Shown piece by piece: positions 41,387 through 48,605 of a stretch of DNA of 64,000 nt. This stretch comes from Deltaproteobacteria bacterium (GTDB lineage: Bacteria; Myxococcota; UBA727; VGSZ01). The notes beneath the pieces are model-generated. The model worked only from the letters and a program-made list of their open reading frames with translations, had not been told where the DNA came from and ran no database searches. Made by a program: the position numbers and the translations under genes. The DNA is taken from positions 62,001-126,000 of the forward strand of contig JACOUT010000008.1 of NCBI GenBank assembly GCA_016177705.1, read 5' to 3'. How positions within the stretch are numbered: position 1 is the stretch's first letter; the number at the start of each line of letters is the position of its first letter.

Positions 41387-42274
41387 TCACGGCTCGATGC
41401 GCGCGCCGGGCGCGCCGAGCCGCACGTCGACGACCGGCAGCGCCGCCGCCGCGAGCGCCGCGCGCAGAGCTGCAGCGCGCTCACGCGGCACGAAGGCGAC
41501 CGCGACGTCGCCGCCGCCTGCGCCGCTCGGTTTGGCCGCGCCGCCGTGCGCCGACGCCAGCGAGGCGACGCGCGCGTGCGGCGCGCTCACGATGTCGACG
41601 CCGGCGGCAAGGCCGAGCGCGCGCATGCCCGCGCACGCGTGCTCGACCGCCGCCAAGAGGGCGTTCGCGTCGTCGCGCTCGCACGCCTCGAGGAACGCGG
41701 CCGCGGCCGCGGCGATCGGCGCGAGTCGCTTCGCGCGGTCGGGCAGGGCGAGCACGCGATCGACGAAGCCCTGCGTGGCCGTGGCGCTGCCGGTGTCGAC
41801 GACCAGCACCTCGAGATCGCGAGGCAGGGGCGGCGCCTGCGCGGGCTCGGCGTCGAGGGAAAAGCGCAGCAAGCCCCCGAAGGTCGAGGCCGCCACGTCG
41901 ATGCCGGAGCCGCCGCCCTGAAATGCGCGGTGGGCGTCGCGCGCGATCCGCCATGCCAACGCGACGTCGAGCGCGCCGGTCGAGTGTTGGATGACCAGCG
42001 CCGCCGCCGCTGCCGCCGCCGCACCCGACGAGCCGAGTCCGAGCTTGCGTCCGCCCACGTTGAACGCGCTGGTGTCGACGGCGACCTCGCTGGGGATCTC
42101 GAGCCCATGCGCGCGCGCGGCGTCGAGCACGGCGCGGATCAACGGCGCCGACGGTCCGACTGTGACCGTGGCGATGGCGCGCACGTCGACCGCCGCGACC
42201 ACGGCGGCGTTGCCGTCGAGCACCGCGTACTCGCCGCACAGCACCAGCTTGCCCGGCGCGGACGCGGTGATCAC
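41387..42274 (-). CDS. GHMP kinase, probable phosphomevalonate kinase
   Basis: The 295-residue GHMP kinase begins VITASAPGKLVLCGEYAVLDGNAAVVAAVD. The ATP-binding loop is LGLGSSGAAAAAAAALVI (about 77-94) and the C-terminal motif is AKPSGAGGGDVAVAFV. A GGGSGIDVAASTFGG stretch aligns with the phosphomevalonate kinase substrate region. Position directly behind mvaD, with GTGA stop/start overlap, supports conversion of phosphomevalonate to diphosphomevalonate. Other GHMP members such as mevalonate kinase are less likely because a better mevalonate kinase is encoded at 45290. Confidence 0.82.
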   Translation of the reverse strand: MITASAPGKLVLCGEYAVLDGNAAVVAAVDVRAIATVTVGPSAPLIRAVLDAARAHGLEIPSEVAVDTSAFNVGGRKLGLGSSGAAAAAAAALVIQHSTGALDVALAWRIARDAHRAFQGGGSGIDVAASTFGGLLRFSLDAEPAQAPPLPRDLEVLVVDTGSATATQGFVDRVLALPDRAKRLAPIAAAAAAFLEACERDDANALLAAVEHACAGMRALGLAAGVDIVSAPHARVASLASAHGGAAKPSGAGGGDVAVAFVPRERAAALRAALAAAALPVVDVRLGAPGARIEP

Positions 42275-43260
42275 GCGCCTGACCCGAGCACGCGCGCACC
42301 CGGCCCAGGGCCGGCGACGTCGACACCGAACACGCCCGGCACCTCGCCGAGCGCCGCCGCGACGCGCGCCGCGTCCGCGGGCGCACACAGCACCTTGACG
42401 TGGGGGCCCGCGTCCATGGTGGCCCACGCACCCGTGCCCCCAGCGCGCAGCGCGCGCACGCGCGCCAGCGCCTCGAGCGTGGTCGGCGTCCAATAGAAGA
42501 AGGCCGGGCGCGCCGAGAAGGTGGTGGCGTGCATCTTGAGGGTGCTGTGCTCCATCACCTCGCCGAGCTTCTCCAGGTCGGCGGCGGCGAGCGCGGCGCG
42601 CGCGTCGTCGAGATCGCGCGCGTGCGTCTCTACCCAGGCGGGGAAGTACGGCGAGGTGCGCTGCGCGTGGCCCATGCCAGAGGTGGAGCCGACCTCCTTG
42701 GGCCCGCTGCCGCAGCGCACCACCACCAGGCGCGCGTCGAGGGCGGTCTGCAGGGGCTCGGCGAAACAGTCCGCGCCGTCGTCACGCTCGCCGCGGTGCA
42801 GCAGCACGAAGCCGCCGTAGGTCGAGCGTGCCGCCGACCCAGAGCCCTGCCGCGCAAGCTTCGACAGCTCGCGGTCGTCGAGCGTGAGGCCGAAGGCGCG
42901 CGTGGCCGCGAGCGCGAGCGCGCAGAAGGCGGAGGCCGAGGAGGCGAGCCCGGCAGCCGTGGGCACGTCGTTCCTCGACGTCACGCTCGCGTACCGCCGT
43001 TCCTTCGCCAGCCCGCGCACCCGATCGAGGAAGGCGCTGACACGCGCGAGCTCCGCGCCAGCGCGCGGCGTGCCGTCGAGCACCAGTGAGTCGCCCTGGG
43101 CGTCCTGGGACAGCTCGACCGTGGTCTCGGTGCCGAAGCGGTCGAGCGTCAGGCTGAGCGAACCGACCGCGGGCAGGTTGAGGCTGCGGCCGCCGTCGTC
43201 GCGCTTGCCCCAGTACTTCACCAGGGCGATGTTGGTGTGGGCGTAGGCGGTGGCGAACAC
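42271..43260 (-). CDS. mvaD: Diphosphomevalonate decarboxylase
   Basis: The 329-residue product converts diphosphomevalonate to isopentenyl diphosphate with ATP. Hallmarks are AYAHTNIALVKYWGKRD, the P-loop PTAAGLASSASAFCALALA, GSGSAARSTYGGFVLLHRG, FYWTPTTLEALARVRALR and the catalytic-Asp region ATMDAGPHVKVLC. I chose GTG 43260 (FATAYAHTNIALVKYW is the usual N-terminus). The in-frame ATG at 43308 would leave only 5 bp to the divergent regulator start. The last four bases overlap the phosphomevalonate kinase start. Confidence 0.92.
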   Translation of the reverse strand: MFATAYAHTNIALVKYWGKRDDGGRSLNLPAVGSLSLTLDRFGTETTVELSQDAQGDSLVLDGTPRAGAELARVSAFLDRVRGLAKERRYASVTSRNDVPTAAGLASSASAFCALALAATRAFGLTLDDRELSKLARQGSGSAARSTYGGFVLLHRGERDDGADCFAEPLQTALDARLVVVRCGSGPKEVGSTSGMGHAQRTSPYFPAWVETHARDLDDARAALAAADLEKLGEVMEHSTLKMHATTFSARPAFFYWTPTTLEALARVRALRAGGTGAWATMDAGPHVKVLCAPADAARVAAALGEVPGVFGVDVAGPGPGARVLGSGA

Positions 43261-43313
43261 GGTCGGCTCGAGCCTCCGTTGACGGCTCGCGTCATATAGC
43301 CGAAACACGCAAC

Positions 43314-43856
43314 ATGGCGAGGACCGCCGCCGAAGACCACCGCGCTCTCGAGCGCGCCAGCGACATCAGCGTCGAGACCATGGGGCGCATGGCGGAGTTT
43401 TGGGGCTTCACGCGCACCCAGGGCCGCGTCTTCTGCATGCTGTTCCTGTCGCCGACGCCGATGACGCAGGCGGAGCTGGCCGAGCGCCTCGACGTCAGCG
43501 CGGCCAACATCTCGATGAGCTTGAACGGCCTGCTGCGCTGGGGCGCCATCAAGAAGATCTACGAGAAGGGCAGCCGCAAGGTCCGCTACCACGCCGAGCC
43601 CGAGCTGCGGAACATCATCCGGAGCGTGCTCGGCGGCCGCGAACAGCACGAGCTCGAGGAGGCGGTCGAGAGCTTCTCCGAGGCGGTCGACTTCGTGAAG
43701 CGCGAGCGCCAGCGGCGCCAGCTCACGCCCGACGAGGAATTCGTGCGCGAGCGCATCCAGCACCTGCAGAGCGTGGTGCAGACCTCCAACCGCATCCTGG
43801 CGCTCTTGCTCGGCGACGGCCGGGTCGACGTGCGGCGCGAGCTCGGCGAGCGGTAG
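43314..43856 (+). CDS. GbsR/MarR-type winged-helix regulator
   Basis: The 180-residue product has the family pattern: MGRMAEFWGFTRTQGRVFCMLFLSPTPMTQAELAERLDVSAANISMSLNGLLRWGAIKKIYEKGSRKVRYHAE, i.e. the winged-helix DNA-binding domain, then a coiled-coil tail. It is divergent from mvaD and directly upstream of HMG-CoA reductase, and a large inverted repeat lies between the two. It is therefore the obvious candidate regulator of this isoprenoid locus. The ligand is unknown. TATAGC at 43295-43300 may be its -10. Confidence 0.85.
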   Translation: MARTAAEDHRALERASDISVETMGRMAEFWGFTRTQGRVFCMLFLSPTPMTQAELAERLDVSAANISMSLNGLLRWGAIKKIYEKGSRKVRYHAEPELRNIIRSVLGGREQHELEEAVESFSEAVDFVKRERQRRQLTPDEEFVRERIQHLQSVVQTSNRILALLLGDGRVDVRRELGER

Positions 43857-43903
43857 CCCCAGCGCGGTTTCGGCGGGCGGATCCAGCGTCCGTACGCGGA
43901 ATC

Positions 43904-43937
43904 TTCACTGTTTTCAGAAGTTATTGAAAAAGGTGAA
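43904..43937. promoter_or_regulatory. Imperfect inverted repeat, candidate operator
   Basis: TTCACTGTTTTCA (43904-43916) and TGAAAAAGGTGAA (43925-43937) match as inverted halves at 11 of 13 positions across an 8-bp centre. The site is AT-rich in otherwise GC-rich DNA and lies 31 bp before the HMG-CoA reductase start. TTGAAA at 43924-43929 could be a -35 box inside it, so a bound repressor would block transcription. The neighbouring GbsR/MarR-type protein is the likely binder. Confidence 0.5.
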
Positions 43938-43967
43938 GGACACGGGTTACACCGTGGGAAACGGCCC

Positions 43968-45293
43968 ATGAGCGTCCCTGCCTCACGCCTGCCCGGCTTC
44001 TACCAGCTCTCGCTCGCCGAGCGCCGCCACCTGCTCGCGGAGCGCTTCGGCCTCACCCCCGCCGACCTCGAAACGCTCGAGGCTGCCGGCGGCCTCACCA
44101 CCGTCGCGGCCGACACCATGGTCGAAAACGCCGTGGGCGTGCTCGGGCTGCCGCTCGGGCTGGCGCTCAACTTCGTCGTCGACGGCCTGCCGGTGCTGGT
44201 GCCGATGGCCGTCGAGGAGCCGAGCGTGGTGGCCGCCTGTTCGCACCTTGCGCGCCTGGCCGCCGACGGCGGCGGCTTCACCACCAGCGCCGATCCGCCG
44301 TTCCTGGTGGGCCAGGTGCAGATCCTCGACGTGCCGGACGCTGCCCGAGCGTTGTCGGCGCTGCGCGAGCGCCACCTCGCGCTGCTCGAGCGCGCCAACG
44401 CCTTCTGCCCGGGCCTGGTCGAGCGCGGCGGCGGCGTGGTCGACGTGCGCGCGCGCGTCTTGCCCACGCTGACCTCTGGCCCCCACGCCGACCTCGACGG
44501 CGGCGGCGACATGCTGGTGGTGCACCTGGTGGTGCACACCTGCGACGCCATGGGCGCGAACGCGGTCAACACCGTGGTCGAGGGCGTGGCACCGGTGCTG
44601 GCCGAGTTGTGCGGCGGCCGCGCGCGCTTGCGCATCCTCACCAACCTGGCCGACGAGCGCAAAGCGCGCGCCCGCATGCGGGTGCCCTTCACGTCCCTCG
44701 CCGACGACGCGGCGAGCGGTCGCGCGGTCGCGCAGGGCATCGTCGAGGCCTACCGCTTCGCCGCGCGCGATCCCTACCGCGCCTGCACGCACAACAAGGG
44801 GATCATGAACGGCATCGACGCCGTCGCGGTGGCCACCGGCAACGACTGGCGCGCGCTCGAGGCGGGCGCGCACGCCTACGCCGCCCGCGAGGGCCGCTAC
44901 ACCTCGCTGTCGCGCTTCTGGCTCGACGAGGGCGCGGCTGCGCTCGGCGCCGAGATCGAGCTGCCCATGGCCGTGGGCGTAGTCGGCGGCTCGACGCGCG
45001 CGCACCCGACCATCCAGGTGACCCGCAAGCTGCTCGGCCCCTTCGCCGATAGCGTCGAGCGCCTGGCCGGGCTGTTCGCCGCCGTCGGCCTGGCGCAAAA
45101 CGCGGCCGCGCTCAAGGCGCTCGCCACCGAGGGCATCCAGCGCGGCCACATGCGCCTGCATGCGAGGAAGAGCGGCGACCCCTCGGCGCACCAGGCCTCG
45201 AGCAGCGCTGCCTCGAGCAGTGCTGCCTCGAGCAGTGCTGCCTCGAGCGGTGCTGCGTCGAACGACGCCACCTCGACGGGGGTGCGCGCGTGA
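43968..45293 (+). CDS. mvaA: HMG-CoA reductase, class II (degradative-type)
   Basis: The 441-residue product reduces HMG-CoA to mevalonate using NAD(P)H. Class II marks are MVENAVGVLGLPLGLALNF, GGGDMLVVHLVVHTCDAMGANAVNTVVEG, CTHNKGIMNGIDAVAVATGND and the catalytic His block GHMRLHARK near residue 400. The final 35 residues form an unusual Ala/Ser tail encoded by five 15-bp tandem repeats. The GTGA overlap with mevalonate kinase shows translational coupling. Upstream is the 34-bp operator-like palindrome. No clear Shine-Dalgarno. Confidence 0.95.
   Translation: MSVPASRLPGFYQLSLAERRHLLAERFGLTPADLETLEAAGGLTTVAADTMVENAVGVLGLPLGLALNFVVDGLPVLVPMAVEEPSVVAACSHLARLAADGGGFTTSADPPFLVGQVQILDVPDAARALSALRERHLALLERANAFCPGLVERGGGVVDVRARVLPTLTSGPHADLDGGGDMLVVHLVVHTCDAMGANAVNTVVEGVAPVLAELCGGRARLRILTNLADERKARARMRVPFTSLADDAASGRAVAQGIVEAYRFAARDPYRACTHNKGIMNGIDAVAVATGNDWRALEAGAHAYAAREGRYTSLSRFWLDEGAAALGAEIELPMAVGVVGGSTRAHPTIQVTRKLLGPFADSVERLAGLFAAVGLAQNAAALKALATEGIQRGHMRLHARKSGDPSAHQASSSAASSSAASSSAASSGAASNDATSTGVRA
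45195..45269 (+). repeat. Five tandem 15-bp repeats in the HMG-CoA reductase 3' end
   Basis: Units of GCCTCGAGCAGTGCT (45195, 45210, 45225, 45240, 45255) differ by one to a few bases; the last is degenerate (GCGTCGAACGACGCC). They encode about five copies of Ala-Ser-Ser-Ser-Ala. In-frame, so copy-number change would alter only tail length. Confidence 0.85.
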
Positions 45294-46276
45294 TCGACGC
45301 GGTCTTCGGCTACGCGCCCGGCAAGGTGATCCTGTTCGGTGAGCATGCCGTGGTGTACGGCCAGCCCGCCGTGGCCGGCACCATAGACCGCGGCATCCGC
45401 GTCGCTGTCAGCCAGCGCGACGGCGAGGTGCGCGACGGTCCGCTGTTCAAGAGCCACTCGATGGGGATGCGCGCGCGCCCCGACCCGCACGGCGAAGGCC
45501 CCGAGGGCCTGCGCAAGGCGCTCGGCGTGCTGGTCGACCTCTATGGCGCCCGCGTGCGTCGCCTGGTGCTGTCGGCTGAGGGGACCATCCCGGCAGGCGC
45601 CGGCCTCGGCAGCTCGGCGGCGCTGTCGGTGGCGCTGCTGCGCGGCGTGCAGCGCGTGCTCGGCGAGGGTGCGCTCGGCGGCGACGCGCTGGTCGAGCGC
45701 GCCTTCGCGCTCGAGCGCGTCTTTCACGGCAATCCCTCAGGGGTCGATCACACCACCATCGCGCTCGGCGGCTGCATCGCCTACCGACGGGCGCCCGCCG
45801 AGGGCGGGCAGGGTGACGCCGTCGTGGAGCGGCTGACGCTGCCCCGGCGCGTGCGCCTGGCTGTCGCGGTGGCCGGCCTGCACGGCGGCACCGCGCGCGC
45901 CGTGTCTGCGCTGCGCGATCGCGCGCGCCGCCACCAAGCTGCCTACCAGCGCGTCTACGAGGGCATCGGTGCGCTGGCCGTCGAGGGCCGGGCCGCGCTC
46001 GAGCAGGGAGCGCTCGCCGCCGTCGGTGAGCTGATGGACGTGAACCAGGGCTACCTGAACGCGCTCGGCGTCTCGACGCCCGCCATCGAGGCCCTGTGCG
46101 CCACGGCGCGCGAGCGCGGAGCGCTCGGCGCCAAGCTGTCGGGCGCAGGCGGCGGCGGCGCGGTCATCGCGCTCGTCGAGGACGATCCCGCGCCCATCGT
46201 GCGCGCCTTCGAGGCGTACGGCGTCCCTTCCTTCTCCACCGAGATCGTCGACGGCCAAGGCCCGGAGGCACCATGA
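45290..46276 (+). CDS. mvk: Mevalonate kinase
   Basis: The 328-residue GHMP kinase shows GYAPGKVILFGEHAVVYGQPAVAGTID, the ATP loop PAGAGLGSSAALSVALLRG (about 101-118), FHGNPSGVDHTTIALGG with the catalytic Asp, and GAKLSGAGGGGAVIALVED. It phosphorylates mevalonate to 5-phosphomevalonate. The GTG start overlaps the HMG-CoA reductase stop, and its own stop overlaps the start of the next small gene (ATGA). Confidence 0.93.
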   Translation: MIDAVFGYAPGKVILFGEHAVVYGQPAVAGTIDRGIRVAVSQRDGEVRDGPLFKSHSMGMRARPDPHGEGPEGLRKALGVLVDLYGARVRRLVLSAEGTIPAGAGLGSSAALSVALLRGVQRVLGEGALGGDALVERAFALERVFHGNPSGVDHTTIALGGCIAYRRAPAEGGQGDAVVERLTLPRRVRLAVAVAGLHGGTARAVSALRDRARRHQAAYQRVYEGIGALAVEGRAALEQGALAAVGELMDVNQGYLNALGVSTPAIEALCATARERGALGAKLSGAGGGGAVIALVEDDPAPIVRAFEAYGVPSFSTEIVDGQGPEAP

Positions 46277-46626
46277 CCGCATCGTCCCTTCGCCCGCTCA
46301 CCCACGGCGCTGCCGCCCTGCTCGGTGACGCACCGACGCTGACGCTGTTCGACCGCGCCGCGCCCTCGACGTGTCTGACGGTGCGCCTAGTGCGCCGCGG
46401 CGCCACCTTCGAGGGCACGGTGGCGGGCGCAGGCTTGCTGGTCGAACGCTTGCGCATGGGCGTACAGCCTTCGTTCTTCTGCGCGGTCGCCGGCACCAGG
46501 CTCGAAGGGGAGCTGGAGGTCCGGTTGCGTGATCAGCAAGGCGGGCACGCGATCCTCGAGGTCGGCGTCACCAGCGCGGCGCCGGTCAACGCCGAGGCTA
46601 CTGCGGGCTCGATCCCACGAACGTGA
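46273..46626 (+). CDS. Small hypothetical protein after mevalonate kinase
   Basis: The 117-residue product has no signal or TM segment and is mostly beta-like (TLTLFDRAAPSTCLTVRLVRRGATFEGTVAGAGLLVERL). No family is recognised. The ATGA overlap with mevalonate kinase indicates translational coupling and suggests a role linked to the isoprenoid genes, but there is no direct evidence. Confidence 0.55.
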   Translation: MTASSLRPLTHGAAALLGDAPTLTLFDRAAPSTCLTVRLVRRGATFEGTVAGAGLLVERLRMGVQPSFFCAVAGTRLEGELEVRLRDQQGGHAILEVGVTSAAPVNAEATAGSIPRT

Positions 46627-46631
46627 CCCGG

Positions 46632-46637
46632 TAGATT
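46632..46637 (+). promoter_or_regulatory. -10-like TAGATT, leaderless start
   Basis: TAGATT-N6-GTG(46644). The site starts 5 nt after the preceding stop and there is no Shine-Dalgarno. Confidence 0.5.
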
Positions 46638-46643
46638 CCCCGC

Positions 46644-47054
46644 GTGAGCACGACGCGCGCAATCCTGGCGCTCTCGTCGGCGGTGGTCGCCGCCGCCGTG
46701 CTCGTCGGCGCCACCTGTGCGACGCCCGAGGAGTGCCCGTGCTTCCCGTGCATGGGGGCGGTCGGGCTCACCGTGCTCGACGACGTGGGCAATCCACTCA
46801 ACGACCCGTGGGTGATGGCGGCCACGCTCGACGGAGAGCCCGTCGACGACGGGGGCGCCTGCGATCCCGACCTGCGCACCGGCAACACCTGCGTGTTTGG
46901 CACCGCCACCGGCGTCTACCGCATCGTGGTGGAGGCGCCCGGCTACCAGCCGCGCGAGGTGGCCGGGCGCTGCGCGGCGGCCACCGGGCAGGACTGCTGC
47001 ATGGGCGACTGTGTCAACGCGGCGCAGGTGGTGGTCCGCCTGATCCCGGAGTAG
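46644..47054 (+). CDS. Small Cys-rich lipoprotein
   Basis: The 136-residue product has a hydrophobic N-terminus ending LVGATC (a plausible lipobox, A-T-C) and then PEECPCFPCMG. Nine or so Cys in all, probably disulfide-bonded. The centre 'AVGLTVLDDVGNPLNDPWVMAATLDGEPVDDGG' looks like a carboxypeptidase-regulatory/Ig-like beta sandwich (YRIVVEAPGYQPREV). Function unknown. GTG leaderless-type start. Confidence 0.65.
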   Translation: MSTTRAILALSSAVVAAAVLVGATCATPEECPCFPCMGAVGLTVLDDVGNPLNDPWVMAATLDGEPVDDGGACDPDLRTGNTCVFGTATGVYRIVVEAPGYQPREVAGRCAAATGQDCCMGDCVNAAQVVVRLIPE

Positions 47055-47089
47055 AGGGGATCTCCCTTCGCAGGGAGCAGGAGCGTCTG

Positions 47090-47590
47090 ATGAGCCTCTC
47101 GTGCCCCGAGTGTGGCGCCACCTACCGAGCAGGTTTCACCCGCTGCAACGGCTGCCAAGTCGACCTCGTCGACGAAGCGACCGCGGCTGCCGCGGCGGCC
47201 AAGAAGGTCGACCCGCGCGTGGCGCTCGAAGGCGTACCCAAGATCGCCCTGGTGCACGCCGGCTTGCCCGCCTGCCGGGAGATCGAGCGCGCGCTGCTCG
47301 CCGACGGCGTGCCCTGCCTGGTCGAGGCGGAGGCCGAGGAGGGCGAGCCGCTCGCCGCCGGCGCGGTCAAGGTCGGCGTCATCATCGCGCAGGCGGATCT
47401 GCAGCGCGCCGGCGAGCTGTTGCGCCGCCGCTTCGAGCAGCTGATCGCCAAGGAGGGCGTGGGCTCGTTCAACACCGAGGCCATCGACCTGGCTGCCGCC
47501 GAGGTCCAGTGCCCGGCGTGCGGCCACACGGGTGCCTTGTCCGAGGGCGCATGCGCCGACTGCGGCCTCTTCCTCGGCGCGCCGGAATAA
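47090..47590 (+). CDS. Zinc-ribbon protein with DUF2007-like centre
   Basis: The 166-residue product has one CxxC...CxxC zinc ribbon at each end: CPECGATYRAGFTRCNGC (residues 5-22) and CPACGHTGALSEGACADC (about 143-160). Between them lies a compact domain, IALVHAGLPACREIERALLADGVPCLVEAE, similar to the DUF2007 'prokaryotic signal transducing' fold. Function unknown; two ribbons suggest nucleic-acid or protein binding. AGGAGC precedes the ATG. The next gene starts 14 bp after its stop. Confidence 0.7.
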   Translation: MSLSCPECGATYRAGFTRCNGCQVDLVDEATAAAAAAKKVDPRVALEGVPKIALVHAGLPACREIERALLADGVPCLVEAEAEEGEPLAAGAVKVGVIIAQADLQRAGELLRRRFEQLIAKEGVGSFNTEAIDLAAAEVQCPACGHTGALSEGACADCGLFLGAPE

Positions 47591-47604
47591 AGTACCGCTC
47601 GCCC

Positions 47605-47823
47605 ATGGCGACGCAGATCAAGGCGCACATCACCGGCACCATCTGGAAGATCAAGGTCGAGGCGGGCCAGCAGGTCGACGAGGGCGACACGCTGGTCATC
47701 ATCGAGTCGATGAAGATGGAGATGCCCATCGAGGCTGAGGATCCGGGCAAGGTCCTCGAGGTCAAAGCCAAGGAAGGGCAGCCGGTCAACGAAGGCGACG
47801 TGCTGCTCGTCATCGAGGACTGA
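47605..47823 (+). CDS. Stand-alone biotin/lipoyl carrier domain protein
   Basis: The 72-residue product is just one biotinyl/lipoyl fold: HITGTIWKIKVEAGQQVDEGDTLVIIESMKMEMPIEAEDPGKVLEVKAKEGQPVNEGDVLLVIED. The target Lys is in ESMKM, the biotin-type motif, so it is most likely a biotin carboxyl carrier for an acyl-CoA carboxylase such as the one at 39848. A biotin carboxylase is absent from the window. The stop overlaps the ATG of the next gene (TGATG). Confidence 0.85.
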   Translation: MATQIKAHITGTIWKIKVEAGQQVDEGDTLVIIESMKMEMPIEAEDPGKVLEVKAKEGQPVNEGDVLLVIED

Positions 47824-48602
47824 TGCCGGTCCTCGTCGAGGACACGGGCGCCATTCGCGTCCTCACGCTGTCGAATCCGGCCAAGCGCAACGCGCTGACG
47901 CGCGCGCTCTTGCTGGAGCTGCGCGCTGCACTTCCGGATAAGGCGTCGGGCGAGGCGCAACCGATCCGCGTCGTGGTGCTGCGCGGCGACCCAGCGGGCA
48001 AGTGCTTCTCTGCCGGCTACGACATCTCGGCGATCGACGAGGCCGAAAAAGACGCCGGCCTCGACCCCATCAAGGCGCCCGCCGACGCGCTCGAGTGCTG
48101 CCCGGTGCCGGTCATCGCCGCCATCGAGGACGCGTGCATGGGCGGCGCCTTCGAGATCGCCATGGCGTGCACGCTGCGCGTCGCCGCCACCTCCTCCAAG
48201 TTGGCGATGCCGCCGGCGCGCCTCGGCCTGGTCTACTCGGCGAGCGGGCTCGCGCGCTTCCTGCGCGCAGCCTCGCCGCCGACGGTGCAGCGCCTGTTCC
48301 TCACCGGCGAGCGGCTCGGCGGCGCCGAGGCGCAGCGCAAGGGGCTCGTCGATCTGGCGGTCGAGGCCGGCGGCGCCTTCGACGAGGCCATGGCCATCGC
48401 CGACCAGATCGCGAACAACGCGCCGCTGGCGGTGGCGGGCCTGCTCGACGCCATCCGCCGCGTGGCGCGCCCGGGCGGGCCGACCGCTGAGGATGTCGCG
48501 GCGATCGACGCCGCGCGCCTGCGCACCGTGGCGAGCGCGGACCTCGCAGAGGGCGTGGCTGCGTTCCTCGAGAAACGCGTGCCCGCCTTCCGCGGTCGCT
48601 GA
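47823..48602 (+). CDS. Crotonase-family protein (methylmalonyl-CoA-decarboxylase-like)
   Basis: The 259-residue crotonase shows LSNPAKRNALTRALLLEL, CFSAGYDISAI, GGAFEIAMACTLRVAAT with the first Glu, and LAMPPARLGLVYSASG instead of a second Glu motif. The latter stretch and the retained Tyr resemble methylmalonyl-CoA decarboxylase (YgfG/ScpB), but the His of that enzyme is not obvious, so activity is uncertain. The TGATG overlap with the biotin carrier gene argues for shared use, perhaps in short acyl-CoA carboxylation/decarboxylation. It converges with the following lipoprotein gene after 3 bp. Confidence 0.78.
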   Translation: MPVLVEDTGAIRVLTLSNPAKRNALTRALLLELRAALPDKASGEAQPIRVVVLRGDPAGKCFSAGYDISAIDEAEKDAGLDPIKAPADALECCPVPVIAAIEDACMGGAFEIAMACTLRVAATSSKLAMPPARLGLVYSASGLARFLRAASPPTVQRLFLTGERLGGAEAQRKGLVDLAVEAGGAFDEAMAIADQIANNAPLAVAGLLDAIRRVARPGGPTAEDVAAIDAARLRTVASADLAEGVAAFLEKRVPAFRGR

Positions 48603-48605
48603 CGA

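Noticed and set aside
43261..43308. ATG at 43308 as the mvaD start
   Set aside because: It would add 16 residues without similarity and leave 5 bp to the divergent regulator gene; GTG 43260 gives the normal N-terminus.
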